The position numbers and the translations under genes are program-made. 64,000 bases of DNA, from the NCBI GenBank assembly GCA_018806915.1, contig JAGKQI010000061.1, forward strand, positions 1,426,001 to 1,490,000, read 5' to 3'. Below are positions 20,569 through 30,836 of this stretch, one piece after another. A model generated the notes under the pieces. That model searched no databases and was not told where the DNA came from. It saw only the letters and a program-made list of their open reading frames with translations. The stretch is from Phytophthora colocasiae (Eukaryota > Oomycota > Peronosporomycetes > Peronosporales > Peronosporaceae). Each line of letters starts with the position of its first letter. Positions within the stretch are counted from its first letter, which is position 1.

Positions 20569-20662
20569 TCAGACCGTCAGAATCGACACAATCCCCGCGC
20601 CAATTATCTTAACAATCGCTCCCACACTCAGACCAGGCGAAGCTGATTTCGTTGCTGACCTC
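20569..20662 (-). pseudogene. Severed transmembrane segment of the receptor gene at 29656-30197
   Basis: Minus-strand SPGLSVGAIVKIIGAGIVSILTV aligns with the start of the paralog membrane helix (SGLSTGVIVGLVAGGIVLIL) and ends at a stop after the helix. It abuts the left LTR of element A with the CCTC target duplication at 20659-20662. Removing the element places it right after the RWYSSNDGG ectodomain end at 29656, but one base out of frame, so the host gene was probably already broken or kinase-less. Confidence 0.75.
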
Positions 20663-21368
20663 AGTAAGCAGAGTGGTTTTTCGCTAGACTTGCAGAGGGA
20701 CGGATGATCAAGATGATGATAGCGGTGACCAGATACAGATGACGAAGACGAGCGACGAGGATGAAGATAAGACGACACCCGTGGGTTGGAACAAGGGTCG
20801 GGTATGCGACCCATATCCAGGCCTGTGACCGTTGACGCAGGATCGCAAAGAGACGCTGGAGGTTTCGCGTGAAGAACGACGGAGAAGGCCAGTAGCTTCG
20901 CATGCAGCGTAAGTAGCAGTAATTAGTGGTTCAGTTGAAGATTAGCCGTGTAGCCGCGAGGACGCACGGTCAAGAGTTGTTACGCCGATTTGGTGTAGCG
21001 ACAGCGGTTAAAAGAAGCCAACAAAGACTCTAGTACTAGCAGCAAAGGGAAGGTGGTGTACACTGGGTGTGACTGGAAACGGGTATCAGCTTGGCCCGTA
21101 AGGATTCGAGCGCTCGCGGTATTTGAAGCCCGCCGAGGTATCAGCAGCCCTCTGGAGCGTTAGAATTAGGCAAAGATCCCGGTGGAAGCCCACTACTGTA
21201 GCCAGACCGTAGATTTCGTACCTGGAGCCATTCATTTGTCGATATTAGTGCGTGTTAACAGGGCAAAGGGCACGTAGCTAAGTGGACACCGTCCTCTGAT
21301 CAAGGGCAGGACCATCGGTGGCGCGGTCGTGACAGAACCGAGCTGTTAGTAAAGGACATTTGCTTACT
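20663..21368 (+). repeat. 5' LTR of element A (706 bp)
   Basis: It begins AGTAAGCA and ends TGCTTACT, an 8-bp perfect terminal inverted repeat. It is nearly identical to 28951-29655. The visible differences are a 2-base indel in CTCTAG/CTCTCTAG, a G-run length change and a short altered patch near 21088. Confidence 0.93.
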
Positions 21369-21386
21369 TGGTGGTCATACAGGGGC
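21369..21386 (+). other. Primer binding site of element A
   Basis: TGGTGGTCATACAGGGGC starts at the first base after the LTR. The same 18 bases occupy the equivalent site in element B (55229-55246, minus). It should pair with a tRNA 3' end in ...CCACCA; the tRNA is not identified. Confidence 0.75.
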
Positions 21387-21710
21387 CTTCCAACACGGTT
21401 GGTTCCTACGAGCATTGAGATCCTTCACGAGGCAAGGCCCTGAGGCTCGAACCTTAGCTGCAGGGAGTGTGAAGAGGGACGGTGTAAGGCGGTGGTAAGA
21501 GAGAGAGAGAGGCGGTGGTGGTAGGAGTGAGAACCGGTGTGAGGAAGAGGAGCGGTGTAAGGCGGTGGCAAGAAGGAGAGGTGGAGTGAGGCAGACGAAC
21601 GGATAAGGCTGTGACGGAAGAAGAAACAACAACGAGGAACGGTGGCGGTAGAAGGAAAAGTATTGAAGCGGAAGTTTGTGAACGACAGATCTGCGCAGTT
21701 AAATTTGATA

Positions 21711-23437
21711 ATGGTGGGTACTCGGTCATCTTCAGATCGTAGTGGAACCCCAACAGCACGGACGCCGAGAAGACGGGTAGTAGCAGCCCCAAGGCGTGTA
21801 CGGCAGCCCCGAGCACAAAACGCAAGCGATACCGATAGCGACGATCAAAGCCAGGCAGCAGCAAGCGGAGGTACATTAAGAGGCCGGCAGAATCAACAGC
21901 ACGCTCCACAACCGCAGCCAGTCCAGATAACCAACCCGCACCAGCACAAGACAACCACCCAGCAGCAGCAGCGGTACCAGCAGCAGCGGCAGCAGCAGCA
22001 CCCGCACCGAACAACCAACCGCACGATGATCTGGAATCCATGGACTGGTGGGACCAACTGACGGCAGGACAGCGAGAGCGATGATGCGACGATTCGTGAT
22101 ACAGCCACCAGTTCCAGCACTTGCTCCTGCACCAGCCGTACAGCCAGTCGTAGTGAATACTCCAGCAGTGGTTCCGCGGACCAAGATGAAGCTTCTGAAC
22201 CTCGAAGACTTTCATGGCACGGCAGCTGAGTCCGTTGAGGCGTGGTTGGCCACGATTCCTCAGGAAGTTGAACGTCAGGCTGGCTTGGGAGGAGTGACAC
22301 TTGGACGGCAGAAGAGCTATACTACGGGGTGACAGCACACCTAAAGGATGCAGCGGGCAAGTGGTTAATCACCTTGTCAGAGACGATGAGAAACGAAGAC
22401 AAAACACTCAGCTAGCTGGTGAGGAAACTACGGAAGAAATATGGACGGCGGGACAATATGTTCAAAATCCAGCAGAAACTGGCCTCTAGGAAACAACAAC
22501 CCGGGGAACGGCTGAGCGACTATGCGGCGGTGTTGATGGACATCGGGTTTGGTGAAAGCAAGTTTCTGCAGAAACGTATGTGGAAGCTTTTATTAGTGGA
22601 ATTAACAATCCGACAGCAGCCACCCAAGTACGTGCATACGAACCGCAAACACTCGAAGACGCTGTGCAGTTCGCCGAAGACAAGTGTGGTGAATATGGCG
22701 AAGACTATCGCGTGACAGACTGGAGGCAAGCGAAACGGAGGCATCGGGACGACAGGACGCTTGGAGGAGAGGACGACGAGCAACCACCCGCATCCAAGAG
22801 GAAGACGTCAGCGACGACAGCGCTGGAGCAGCTGAATTGGAAGCAGTTGGGCTTGGGCGTAGGAGGAGACTCTCCACCTCGGTATGATAATGCCGGCAAT
22901 ACGATCAACCAGTTGGAAGCTACCGCGAAGCGCGATCCATTATCTACCGCTGCTTTACAAGCACTGATTTTGGCGGCAGGAACAGCGAAAGACGAACCCG
23001 CGCCACAGAAATCAAATGGAAAGCAGAAGGCTCATGTGTTGGAGGTCAAACCAGAAGCTCCGAGTGGAAACCAGCAGCACGAACAGCAGCACCATAATCC
23101 CCAGTGGCAGAATCGTGGAAGTGGTGGAAGATTTGGTGGCGGGCGTGGTTATGGACAAGGTGGAAGAGGATACGGCCGTGGTGGACTCGCTCGATATGGT
23201 CCTGCAGACAACCGACTGTCAATTCTGGAACAGAAGGCAGCTTCGAGGTGCAGCTATTGTAATGAGGTGGGCCACTGGTGGCGTGAATGTCCAGCGAGAA
23301 TTGCCGTCTTTGGTGATGCTGATGCCGCACAACAACCTCAGCGAACGATAACGAAGCCAGCGACCACGCAGCAGACTAAGGACAATACAGCTACGGTAAC
23401 GGCAGAACAGTCACAGGGAAATGGTCAGCGACAGTAG
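21711..23437 (+). pseudogene. Element A gag, frameshifted
   Basis: From the ATG at 21711 come a basic, Ser/Arg-rich N-terminus and a Gln-rich stretch (about 21950-22000). A capsid-like region follows: LLNLEDFHGTAAESVEAWLATI near 22190 and RKLRKKYGRRDNMFKIQQKLASRKQQPGERLSDYAAVLMDI near 22420-22545. Then comes a Gly/Arg-rich linker and one CCHC zinc knuckle, CSYCNEVGHWWREC, near 23250. The frame changes at roughly 22050, 22320 and 22560 and there is a stop near 22410, so no continuous Gag can be made from this copy. In retrotransposons this protein forms the virus-like particle and binds the RNA. Confidence 0.82.
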
Positions 23438-23439
23438 AG

Positions 23440-26400
23440 GTGGGGGCTCTACTGTTCGCACGGAACGAATTCTCCGAGGAAGAAGAAGCCAAGCAGGGAC
23501 CAGTCGAAGCGGCAGGCAGAACTACACGAGCAGCGAAAAGACGAGTGCAAACAAATGCCCGGTGGGTACGCTTGACGCGAGTGATGGAGGTTCCTGAGAC
23601 GGCATGTGGTCACTCCAAGGGGAAGAGTGCCGACCAAGACCATGGGACGAGTGATCTGAACAAGGGGAAGAGTGGGGTATTGGATGGTACGGCTGATGGT
23701 GAAGTGGAAGAAGTGCTAGAAGAAAAACCTGCGGCTGCGGACGAATGTGGAACGGTGGGTAGCGGAACGGAAGAGAAGCCGGAAGTGACGGGTGCAACGC
23801 AGTGTTTGGTCTCAATGGATATGGGAGTGGAGAAGCCGACCGTGCCAAGAGGAGTTGTTAGCCAAGTGGGAAAGCCGAGCGGTGGACGAACAACGGCATC
23901 GAAACGGCGGCAACGGCGAGCAGAAGAAGAAGTAGCAGCTGTCCGTGGAATCCTGAAGGCTGAATTGAAGGCCGAACACAAGGAGAGAGCGAAAGTTCTA
24001 CGAGTAGTTGTTCGCCAGCTGATCAGTGAGCTCCGAGAGGTCGAAGATGTACACCGGCAGGGCAGACGACGAAGCACAGAAGCTGGTGCTGCCGCAGCTG
24101 TAAGAAAATGCGAAGCTTCAACTACGTTGAGGAAAGTAAGAACCGCTGGCCCACAAAATAAGGGGGAACCAAACTCATCAGAAATTCAACCACAACGGAG
24201 GGAGCATAGTATTTCTGAGGAAGACTGGCTGGAAGAAGTGAAACGGTATGAAAAGGCAGCACCGAAGGAACTAGTGGAAGACGGTTCATTGGCAGACATC
24301 CGCGCAGCTCGAAGAAGAGCCTTAAAGGCAGCAAAGAGGTTCCGATGGATGAAACGGGTGCGACGCCTGCAACAGCAAAAGCAAAAGCTGGATCCAGCGA
24401 GAGTGCGAGACGGGAAAGCTACCCAGGGCCATACTTTGCATCGGTCGAATCGACACAAGCATCGGTACCAATACGAAAAGCAGGGGTGTTATGGAGACGT
24501 CGAATTACGTAGCGATGGCGCTGGACGAGAAGTTCGTGTTGCACAGCTACGAACAGTTGGGAGTGGAGCCCCAAGTTGCCTTCCAACCGCACTGCTAGCA
24601 CTGACGAAGCGACACACTCATGAGGTTCGTCTGGATAGTTGTGCGCAGTATAGTGTTGCCGGTGAAGACATGAAGAAGTACGGCCGATGCTTAACAAGGA
24701 ACGCTCCGGTGGATGTTGTTGAAGGTTTTGGGGGAGGCACTAGTCGCGTTCTTGGTGTCTGGAGATTCGTGGGAACGACATTGTACCAACAGCGGATTAT
24801 CGTGGATGCTCTACTGGTGGAAGGTCAAGGCGATGAATTGCTGATCGGTGAGGACTGGATGGTGGACAAGGGCGTGAAGATAGATTTTGCGTCCCGAGAG
24901 CTTAAATACTTCGACGAACATGGACAGAAGATCATACTGCCGTTTACTTGTCATGGCGTTTCGAGTCTACAACAACCACTGCAGAAACGGAAGATAATGG
25001 TACGCCTAGCCAGGACCAAGAAGTTGAATACAGGGATGTGCAATGTTGTGACTATGAGAGTTGATGCTGAAGACGGAGCGACTGGAATATTCCTACCGAA
25101 GCCGACAACCAAGAGACACTTGCTGATAGCACCGACAGTAGACGTAGTGAGGAACGGTCAAGTGCGAGTCCAAGTGATGAACGTGGAAGGCAGACGAGAA
25201 AAACTTCCTGCTCGTGAGGCGTTGGGCACCTGGATTCCTGTGACTGATGATATGACGCTGTTGTCTCTAAATGGCGAGTTGGAGCGGGAACGAGTGGCCA
25301 AGTGGGTCTCTACTTTGCGTAAAGAGGATGCCGAGCCGCTGAAAGATGAAGACAAGCTGGACATTGGCGAAATGGAGCAGAAGGACCGTGATCTGGTCAT
25401 TGCGTTACTCCGGCAGTACTCTGAAATCGTTGAGAAGAAGCCTGGTTGCCCGCCGAAAGCGAAGATTGGAGTTGAGCACCACATCAACACGGGTGATGCA
25501 GCACCAATCATGATGCGAAGACGTAGACACGCTGTAGCAGAGGAACGAGTTAATCGATAAGGAGGTGGACGACATGTTGGCACAAGGAGTGATCGAACCG
25601 GGAGAAGGAGCTTGGGGATTTCCAGTGGTTATTGTGCGGAAGAAGGATGGCAGCGTTCGTTTTTGTATTGATTATCGGGCATTAAATTCAGTGACACTCA
25701 AGGACGTATACCCGTTGCCACGAGTGGATGAGACGTTAGAAGCACTACACGGATCCCAGCGTTTCTCGAGTTTGGATTTGCACGCCGGATACTGGCAGCT
25801 TGGTGTTTTTGGACCGGATAAGCCAAAGACCGCGTTCACAACAAGGCGTGGGCTATTTCAGTTCACTCGTATGCCTTTTGGCTTATGCAATGCTCCGAGT
25901 ACTTTCCAGAGACTCATGGACTGTGTATTGAGGGGTCTAACGTGGGTCTGCTGTCTTGTGTATCTCGATGACGTGGTGATATTCACTAAGGGGTCTGTAG
26001 CACAGCACGTTGTGGAGTTAGCCGTGGTCTTGGAGCGCCTGGCAGAAGCTGGGTTAAGCTTGAAGGTTTCGAAGTGCTCATTCGCGACGACGCGTATGGA
26101 GTACTTGGGGCATGACCTGACGCCCGAAGGGATCCAGCCGACGCCGAGATTGATTAAGGCGATTGCGGATTTCCCTACGCCAACGGACGACGCGCAGGTT
26201 AGGAGGTTTGTGGCTCTGGCGGGATATTACAGGAGATTCGTACCTGAATTTGGCACCAAGATGGCGCCGTTGACATGTTTGCTGCGCAGAAGTCAAGACT
26301 GGATATGGGGACCAGCTCAAGAAGAAGCATTTGTGGGGGCTAAGGCGTGGCTATCGCAAAAACCTGTCCTGATCTACCCGGATTACAGTTTGCCATTCAA

Positions 26401-28324
26401 ACTAACGACGGACGCGTCGAGGACTGGGTTGGGCGCAGTGCTTTCGCAGGACCAAGGAAAAGGTGATCAACCGGTTGCCTACGCTTCCAAAAGTCAACAG
26501 TACGACAACGGCTAAAGTACAGTATTTCTGAACTTGAGTGCTTGGCAGTGGTGTGGGCAGTACGTCTTTAGACCTCATCTCTATGGACGACACTTCACTA
26601 TTGTTACGGACCATGTTGCTCTCAAGTGGCTCATGACAGCCAAGGAACCCGCAGGGAGATTGCAACGGTGGGCTCTCACGTTACAAGAATATGACTTTGA
26701 CATTGTCTACCGCCCTGGAAGAGAGAATTCGGTGGCAGATGCACTATCCCGAGGACCATCGGCAGTTTCAGAAGCGGAACAAAAAGATGAAGAAGCCGCA
26801 GACGAGCTGGAGATAGCGGTGGACAGGGAAGCTGCAGAGTTGACTCGAGTCTCGATATTGCGAGTGGAAGCAGCGGAACTAGGCGTGGTGCAGTTTACGG
26901 ACGCTGACATTAAGGACGAACAGCGGAAGTCAATTATGGTGCAGAAGCTGAGAGTTAAAGGCTTATATCAAGGGCAGCGGGTGTTTGTGGATGATGATGG
27001 TCTAGTGAGGATTGAAGTCGCAAACGGAGAGCAAATTGTACTACCTACGGTGTACTGGGCGTTGGCATTTAAGGAAGCTCACGACAGCATCTGGGCAGGA
27101 CACTTACGAGGACGTCACACACTAGAACGATTACAAGAGCTTTACTGGTGGCCACGGATGCGTGACTCAGTGATGCAATGGGTAGCCGCTTGTCAAGATT
27201 GTGGCTCGAAGAAAGCACGCCCCAAGACGGTGATTCCACCTTTGAGAAGCGTGAAGACTGGAGCTGTGGGTGATCGTTGGGCTATCGACGTAGCAGGGCC
27301 GCTGCCCAAGACTGTACATGGAAATCGCTACGTAATTGCTGCCGTAGAATACAATACTCGCTACGCAGTGGCTACGGCTGTGAAGGACCATACAGCAAAA
27401 GACATTGCACGATTTCTCATGGACAAAGTGGTGTTAGTATTTGGCCCAATGCGAGAAGTGATGATGGATGGAGCTAGGGAATTCGGGAGCAAGATGACGG
27501 CAGAATTGCTAGCGTTGATGCAGACTAAGCAGTCTACCCCCGTACCCTACCCGCCAAATCTGCTAGGCCTCGTTGAACGCTTTCATAGAACTTGGAAGGA
27601 CATGATCAGCTTGTACGTCGACGAAACACAAGACGACTGGGACGATTTCCTACCATGTGCACTGTACGCGTATAATTCAGCAAAGCACGCGACTCACGGA
27701 TATCAACCAAACGAGCTAATGATGGGCAGGAAGCTTCGGATGCCGTCAGAATTGTTAAGACGCAGCAGATTGGAGTACCCGCATCAGACGCTGGACAAGT
27801 ATCATGCAATCTTGTTGAAGGACCTGCAACATGCACAGGAATTGGCTGAGGTAGCGCTACAAAAAGAACAAGCCAGACAAGCAATCTACTACAACCAAAG
27901 GAACGTGCGGCAGAAGAGCGTCTTCCGACCTACGCAGCTTGTGTGGATTTATAGACCAGCTCGAGGACCGGGAATTACGAAATTTGGGCATCGATGGCGT
28001 GGTCCCGCGCAAGTGATCGAAGCGTCTGGATATGACAATTACCTAGTGCGAATGCTAGAGACTGGAGAGGAATTGGTGACACACTGCTCATTTATGATTA
28101 GTTACTATTACCCGACACATTTACTGGAAGCAATGGCGAAGGATATTTCAACGGACTTACGCGAAGAAGCGGTGGCAGCGGCAGACATTGACCCTGAAGA
28201 CACCCAGGAAGAGCAATTAGAAATAGCGGCGCAAGCTGTAGACTCTAGTGAGGCACCATCCACTTCAGGACCTGACAGTCAGCAGCCAGAGGAACGAGAA
28301 CTGAACCAGTGTCAGAAGCGGTAG
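23440..28324 (+). pseudogene. Element A pol, three frames (protease, RT, RNase H, integrase)
   Basis: The first part (23440-25560) has a long charged N-terminus and an aspartic protease whose active site reads LDSCAQYSVAG. A one-base shift near 25550 separates it from RT (25565-26515) with DYRALN, MPFGLCNAPSTFQRLM and catalytic YLDD at about 25960. A second break near 26515 separates RNase H/integrase (26534-28324), with [19 protein letters not shown], a CxxC finger (CQDCG) and the integrase acid triad in AIDVAG, MMDGARE and [12 protein letters not shown]. Domain order is that of Ty3/gypsy. The breaks are single-base events. Confidence 0.88.
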
Positions 28325-28955
28325 CCAAATGCGAGCCAGAGTCCGTGGGCCAACCCTCATTTTTGCCAGCGACAATGCTGAACCTCTTAGAGACGCTGGT
28401 TCAGACGTACGTGACTCTAATAACACCGAGAGACTTCAAGCAGATGAGCATGGAGCAGCCCATCAACGACGGCAGTCAGAACTCGAGGAGATGGAGCGAG
28501 AACTTCGTCGAGTCGCTCATGAAGAAGACGAAGAACCTCATGGATACGTGTTTGCCGGACGAGGGCGACGTGGTGTTGACAGTCTTGTATCCAGACAGCC
28601 AAGACTCACACGAATCGAACCGCACGAAGCAGTGGTGGAGCGCCGGCGGAGGAGATACAGAACGCGAACTGGACGTTATGTCTTGGAATTTGAAGTTGAG
28701 CGTGTAGGAGATAGACCGGACGGTGGACGGCCCGAGCGATTCTGGATCAACCAAAGTGACTACGAGCAGCTATGGCAACAAGGAAGAATGTACACTGAGT
28801 TAGCAGACAACGACAGAAGAACAAGAGGCAGCAGATACGAACCTGAAGCAGCAGAACCAGGCGACCAAGGAGCAGAAGAAGCCCCAACAGCTGAAGCGGA
28901 GATGCCGATCGCCTCACGAATCGGGGACGATTCGGTGGCCAGGGGAAGAGAGTAA
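28325..28955 (+). pseudogene. Element A pol C-terminal extension, out of frame
   Basis: The frame 28329-28955 encodes an acidic linker and then VERRRRRYRTRTGRYVLEFE and FWINQSDYEQL. This matches the end of the intact element B Pol (RRRRRRNAAGQYVLEVELQP and FWVSMRDYEQF). It is therefore the displaced Pol C-terminus rather than an independent gene. The function is unknown; its position after integrase is where chromodomains sit in related elements, but the sequence is not a convincing chromodomain. Confidence 0.65.
28941..28950 (+). other. Polypurine tract of element A
   Basis: AGGGGAAGAG immediately precedes the 3' LTR, where plus-strand DNA synthesis would be primed. Confidence 0.7.
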
Positions 28956-29655
28956 GCAGAGTGGTTTTTCGCTAGACTTGCAGAGGGACGGATGATCAAG
29001 ATGATGATAGCGGTGACCAGATACAGATGACGAAGACGAGCGACGAGGATGAAGATAAGACGACACCCGTGGGTTGGAACAAGGGTCGGGTATGCGACCC
29101 ATATCCAGGCCTGTGACCGTTGACGCAGGATCGCAAAGAGACGCTGGAGGTTTCGCGTGAAGAACGACGGAGAAGGCCAGTAGCTTCGCATGCAGCGTAA
29201 GTAGCAGTAATTAGTGGTTCAGTTGAAGATTAGCCGTGTAGCCGCGAGGACGCACGGTCAAGAGTTGTTACGCCGATTTGGTGTAGCGACAGCGGTTAAA
29301 AGAAGCCAACAAAGACTCTCTAGTACTAGCAGCAAAGGAAGGTGGTGTACACTGGGTGTGACTGGAAACGGGTATCAGCAGCCCCGTAGGATTCGAGCGC
29401 TCGCGGTATTTGAAGCCCGCCGAGGTATCAGCAGCCCTCTGGAGCGTTAGAATTAGGCAAAGATCCCGGTGGAAGCCCACTACTGTAGCCAGACCGTAGA
29501 TTTCGTACCTGGAGCCATTCATTTGTCGATATTAGTGCGTGTTAACAGGGCAAAGGGCACGTAGCTAAGTGGACACCGTCCTCTGATCAAGGGCAGGACC
29601 ATCGGTGGCGCGGTCGTGACAGAACCGAGCTGTTAGTAAAGGACATTTGCTTACT
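28951..29655 (+). repeat. 3' LTR of element A (705 bp)
   Basis: Same sequence as 20663-21368 apart from a small cluster of indels and substitutions. It is followed by the CCTC target duplication and receptor ectodomain sequence. Confidence 0.93.
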
Positions 29656-30197
29656 CCTCCATCATTACTCGAGTACCAGCGTGTTCCATCCTCGCATGAG
29701 TGGCTCGTCAAGTTAGCAGCAGGAATGAAACCGGAATCAATTGAGTCACGAGTTGCACACGTTTTTGAACTAAACACATCGAGGATTAAACTCCCGTTGT
29801 CGTCGAGAGAAGCGATCAGATATCCATCGTCCGGAGCAGGGATCTCCTGGCAAATTCCTGACACAAGATAGGCACCAGCTGCATCAAATTCCGTGCAGTT
29901 GGTATCATTAAAACTCGCCATCATGACATATTTGGAACTGCCGAAGAGTGTTGGAATGTCTGTCAAGTAGTCTGACGAGCAAATTGCTTTTTGCGCTGCT
30001 AAAGTCGGAGAAGCATCATGAGTAGGGTTGATGACGCACTGAGCAACGCAAGAAGAGGACTCTTTTACGACGGCGAGGCCCGGTACCCCGGTGCACGTAG
30101 AGGTTGAGTAATAGGCATTGATTTCGTACGTGCTCGCACTTGTGTCTTTCATTAGAAAGAGAAGGCTTAAAATAAGCAGGAATTGTTCGGTGAACAT
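29656..30197 (-). pseudogene. Receptor ectodomain gene split by element A (5' portion)
   Basis: The ATG at 30197 opens a signal peptide (LLILSLLFLMKDTSA). The ectodomain is complete: CTGVPGLAVV, ICSSDYLTDIPTLFGSSKYVMMASF, CQEIPAPDDGYLIASLDDNGS and TRWYSSNDGG. It stops exactly at the CCTC duplication at the right LTR. The frame then reads into the LTR. The other half, a membrane helix, is at 20569-20662, and no kinase domain is recognisable beyond it. An Inr/FPR-like motif lies about 45-60 bases upstream, so the locus may once have been expressed. Confidence 0.82.
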
Positions 30198-30836
30198 CGA
30201 ATCCGGAGTCGTGCGTGTAGCTTGTTGATGATGTAGAAGTAAATTTGGAAGTGAGTCGGCTTGTTAGGCAAGAGAGTGTGGGCAATCTATTCTATAATTG
30301 CTCCCGATTCTTTCGAGTCGTTAACACGTCAAACTACTTCGATCTCCATCCCTTCAACCGGCGATGACCAGTCATCTCTATGTAAAGAAAAGGATTTACG
30401 CGGCACAACTGTCATTGAATCTAATCCAAACGCTCAAGGCTTGGGACATCGCGCAGGATGTGTTTCCGAGCTGACAGACCAACAGTGCAGTTAGGAAACC
30501 GATCGGTACCCGGTCGATCAACTGTGTTTTAGATTTTCATGGAGGAAACGCTTTCACCATGAAATTCCAGAAGCACTTCCAACGGGAGTAACATGTGATC
30601 GAACATTTCAAGTTCGTCCAAAAATACCATTCCTGTGATGCTGTTCAGAAAGAGACAACTCACTCTTCTGGAGTGAGAATTCCACTGACCGATCCGGAGA
30701 TGCCCATTCCTGGCGGACAAGACCATCTATACGCTGGGATATGAGAGCCCTGAAGTTGAACACTAAAGATTTCCCAAAAATATGAAACGGAACATTCACT
30801 GACTTACGGCATGTAAGAACTTAAAGACGGTTCCTT
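30198..30836. other. Intergenic spacer between two minus-strand receptors
   Basis: About 640 bases holding the promoter side of the split ectodomain gene and the 3' side of the next kinase. Small ORFs here show no family motif. Confidence 0.5.
30241..30255 (-). promoter_or_regulatory. Candidate Inr/FPR core promoter
   Basis: On the minus strand CTCACTTCCAAATTT lies 44-58 bases before the ATG at 30197. It is a good by-eye match to the oomycete initiator plus flanking-region pattern and similar to motifs before other family members. Confidence 0.42.

Larger units (their letters stand above)
20663..29655 (+). mobile_element. Ty3/gypsy LTR retrotransposon A, 8,993 bp, coding region broken
   Basis: LTRs of 706 and 705 bp flank a PBS directly after the left LTR, a gag region with a capsid-like segment and one CCHC knuckle, a pol region (protease, RT, RNase H, integrase in the Ty3/gypsy order) and a polypurine tract. 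The host flanks carry a CCTC duplication (20659-20662 and 29656-29659). The insertion splits a minus-strand receptor ectodomain gene. Gag and pol are interrupted by several frameshifts. The LTRs differ only in a cluster of small changes near 21028-21105, so insertion is recent. The LTR ends are AG...CT rather than TG...CA. Confidence 0.93.
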
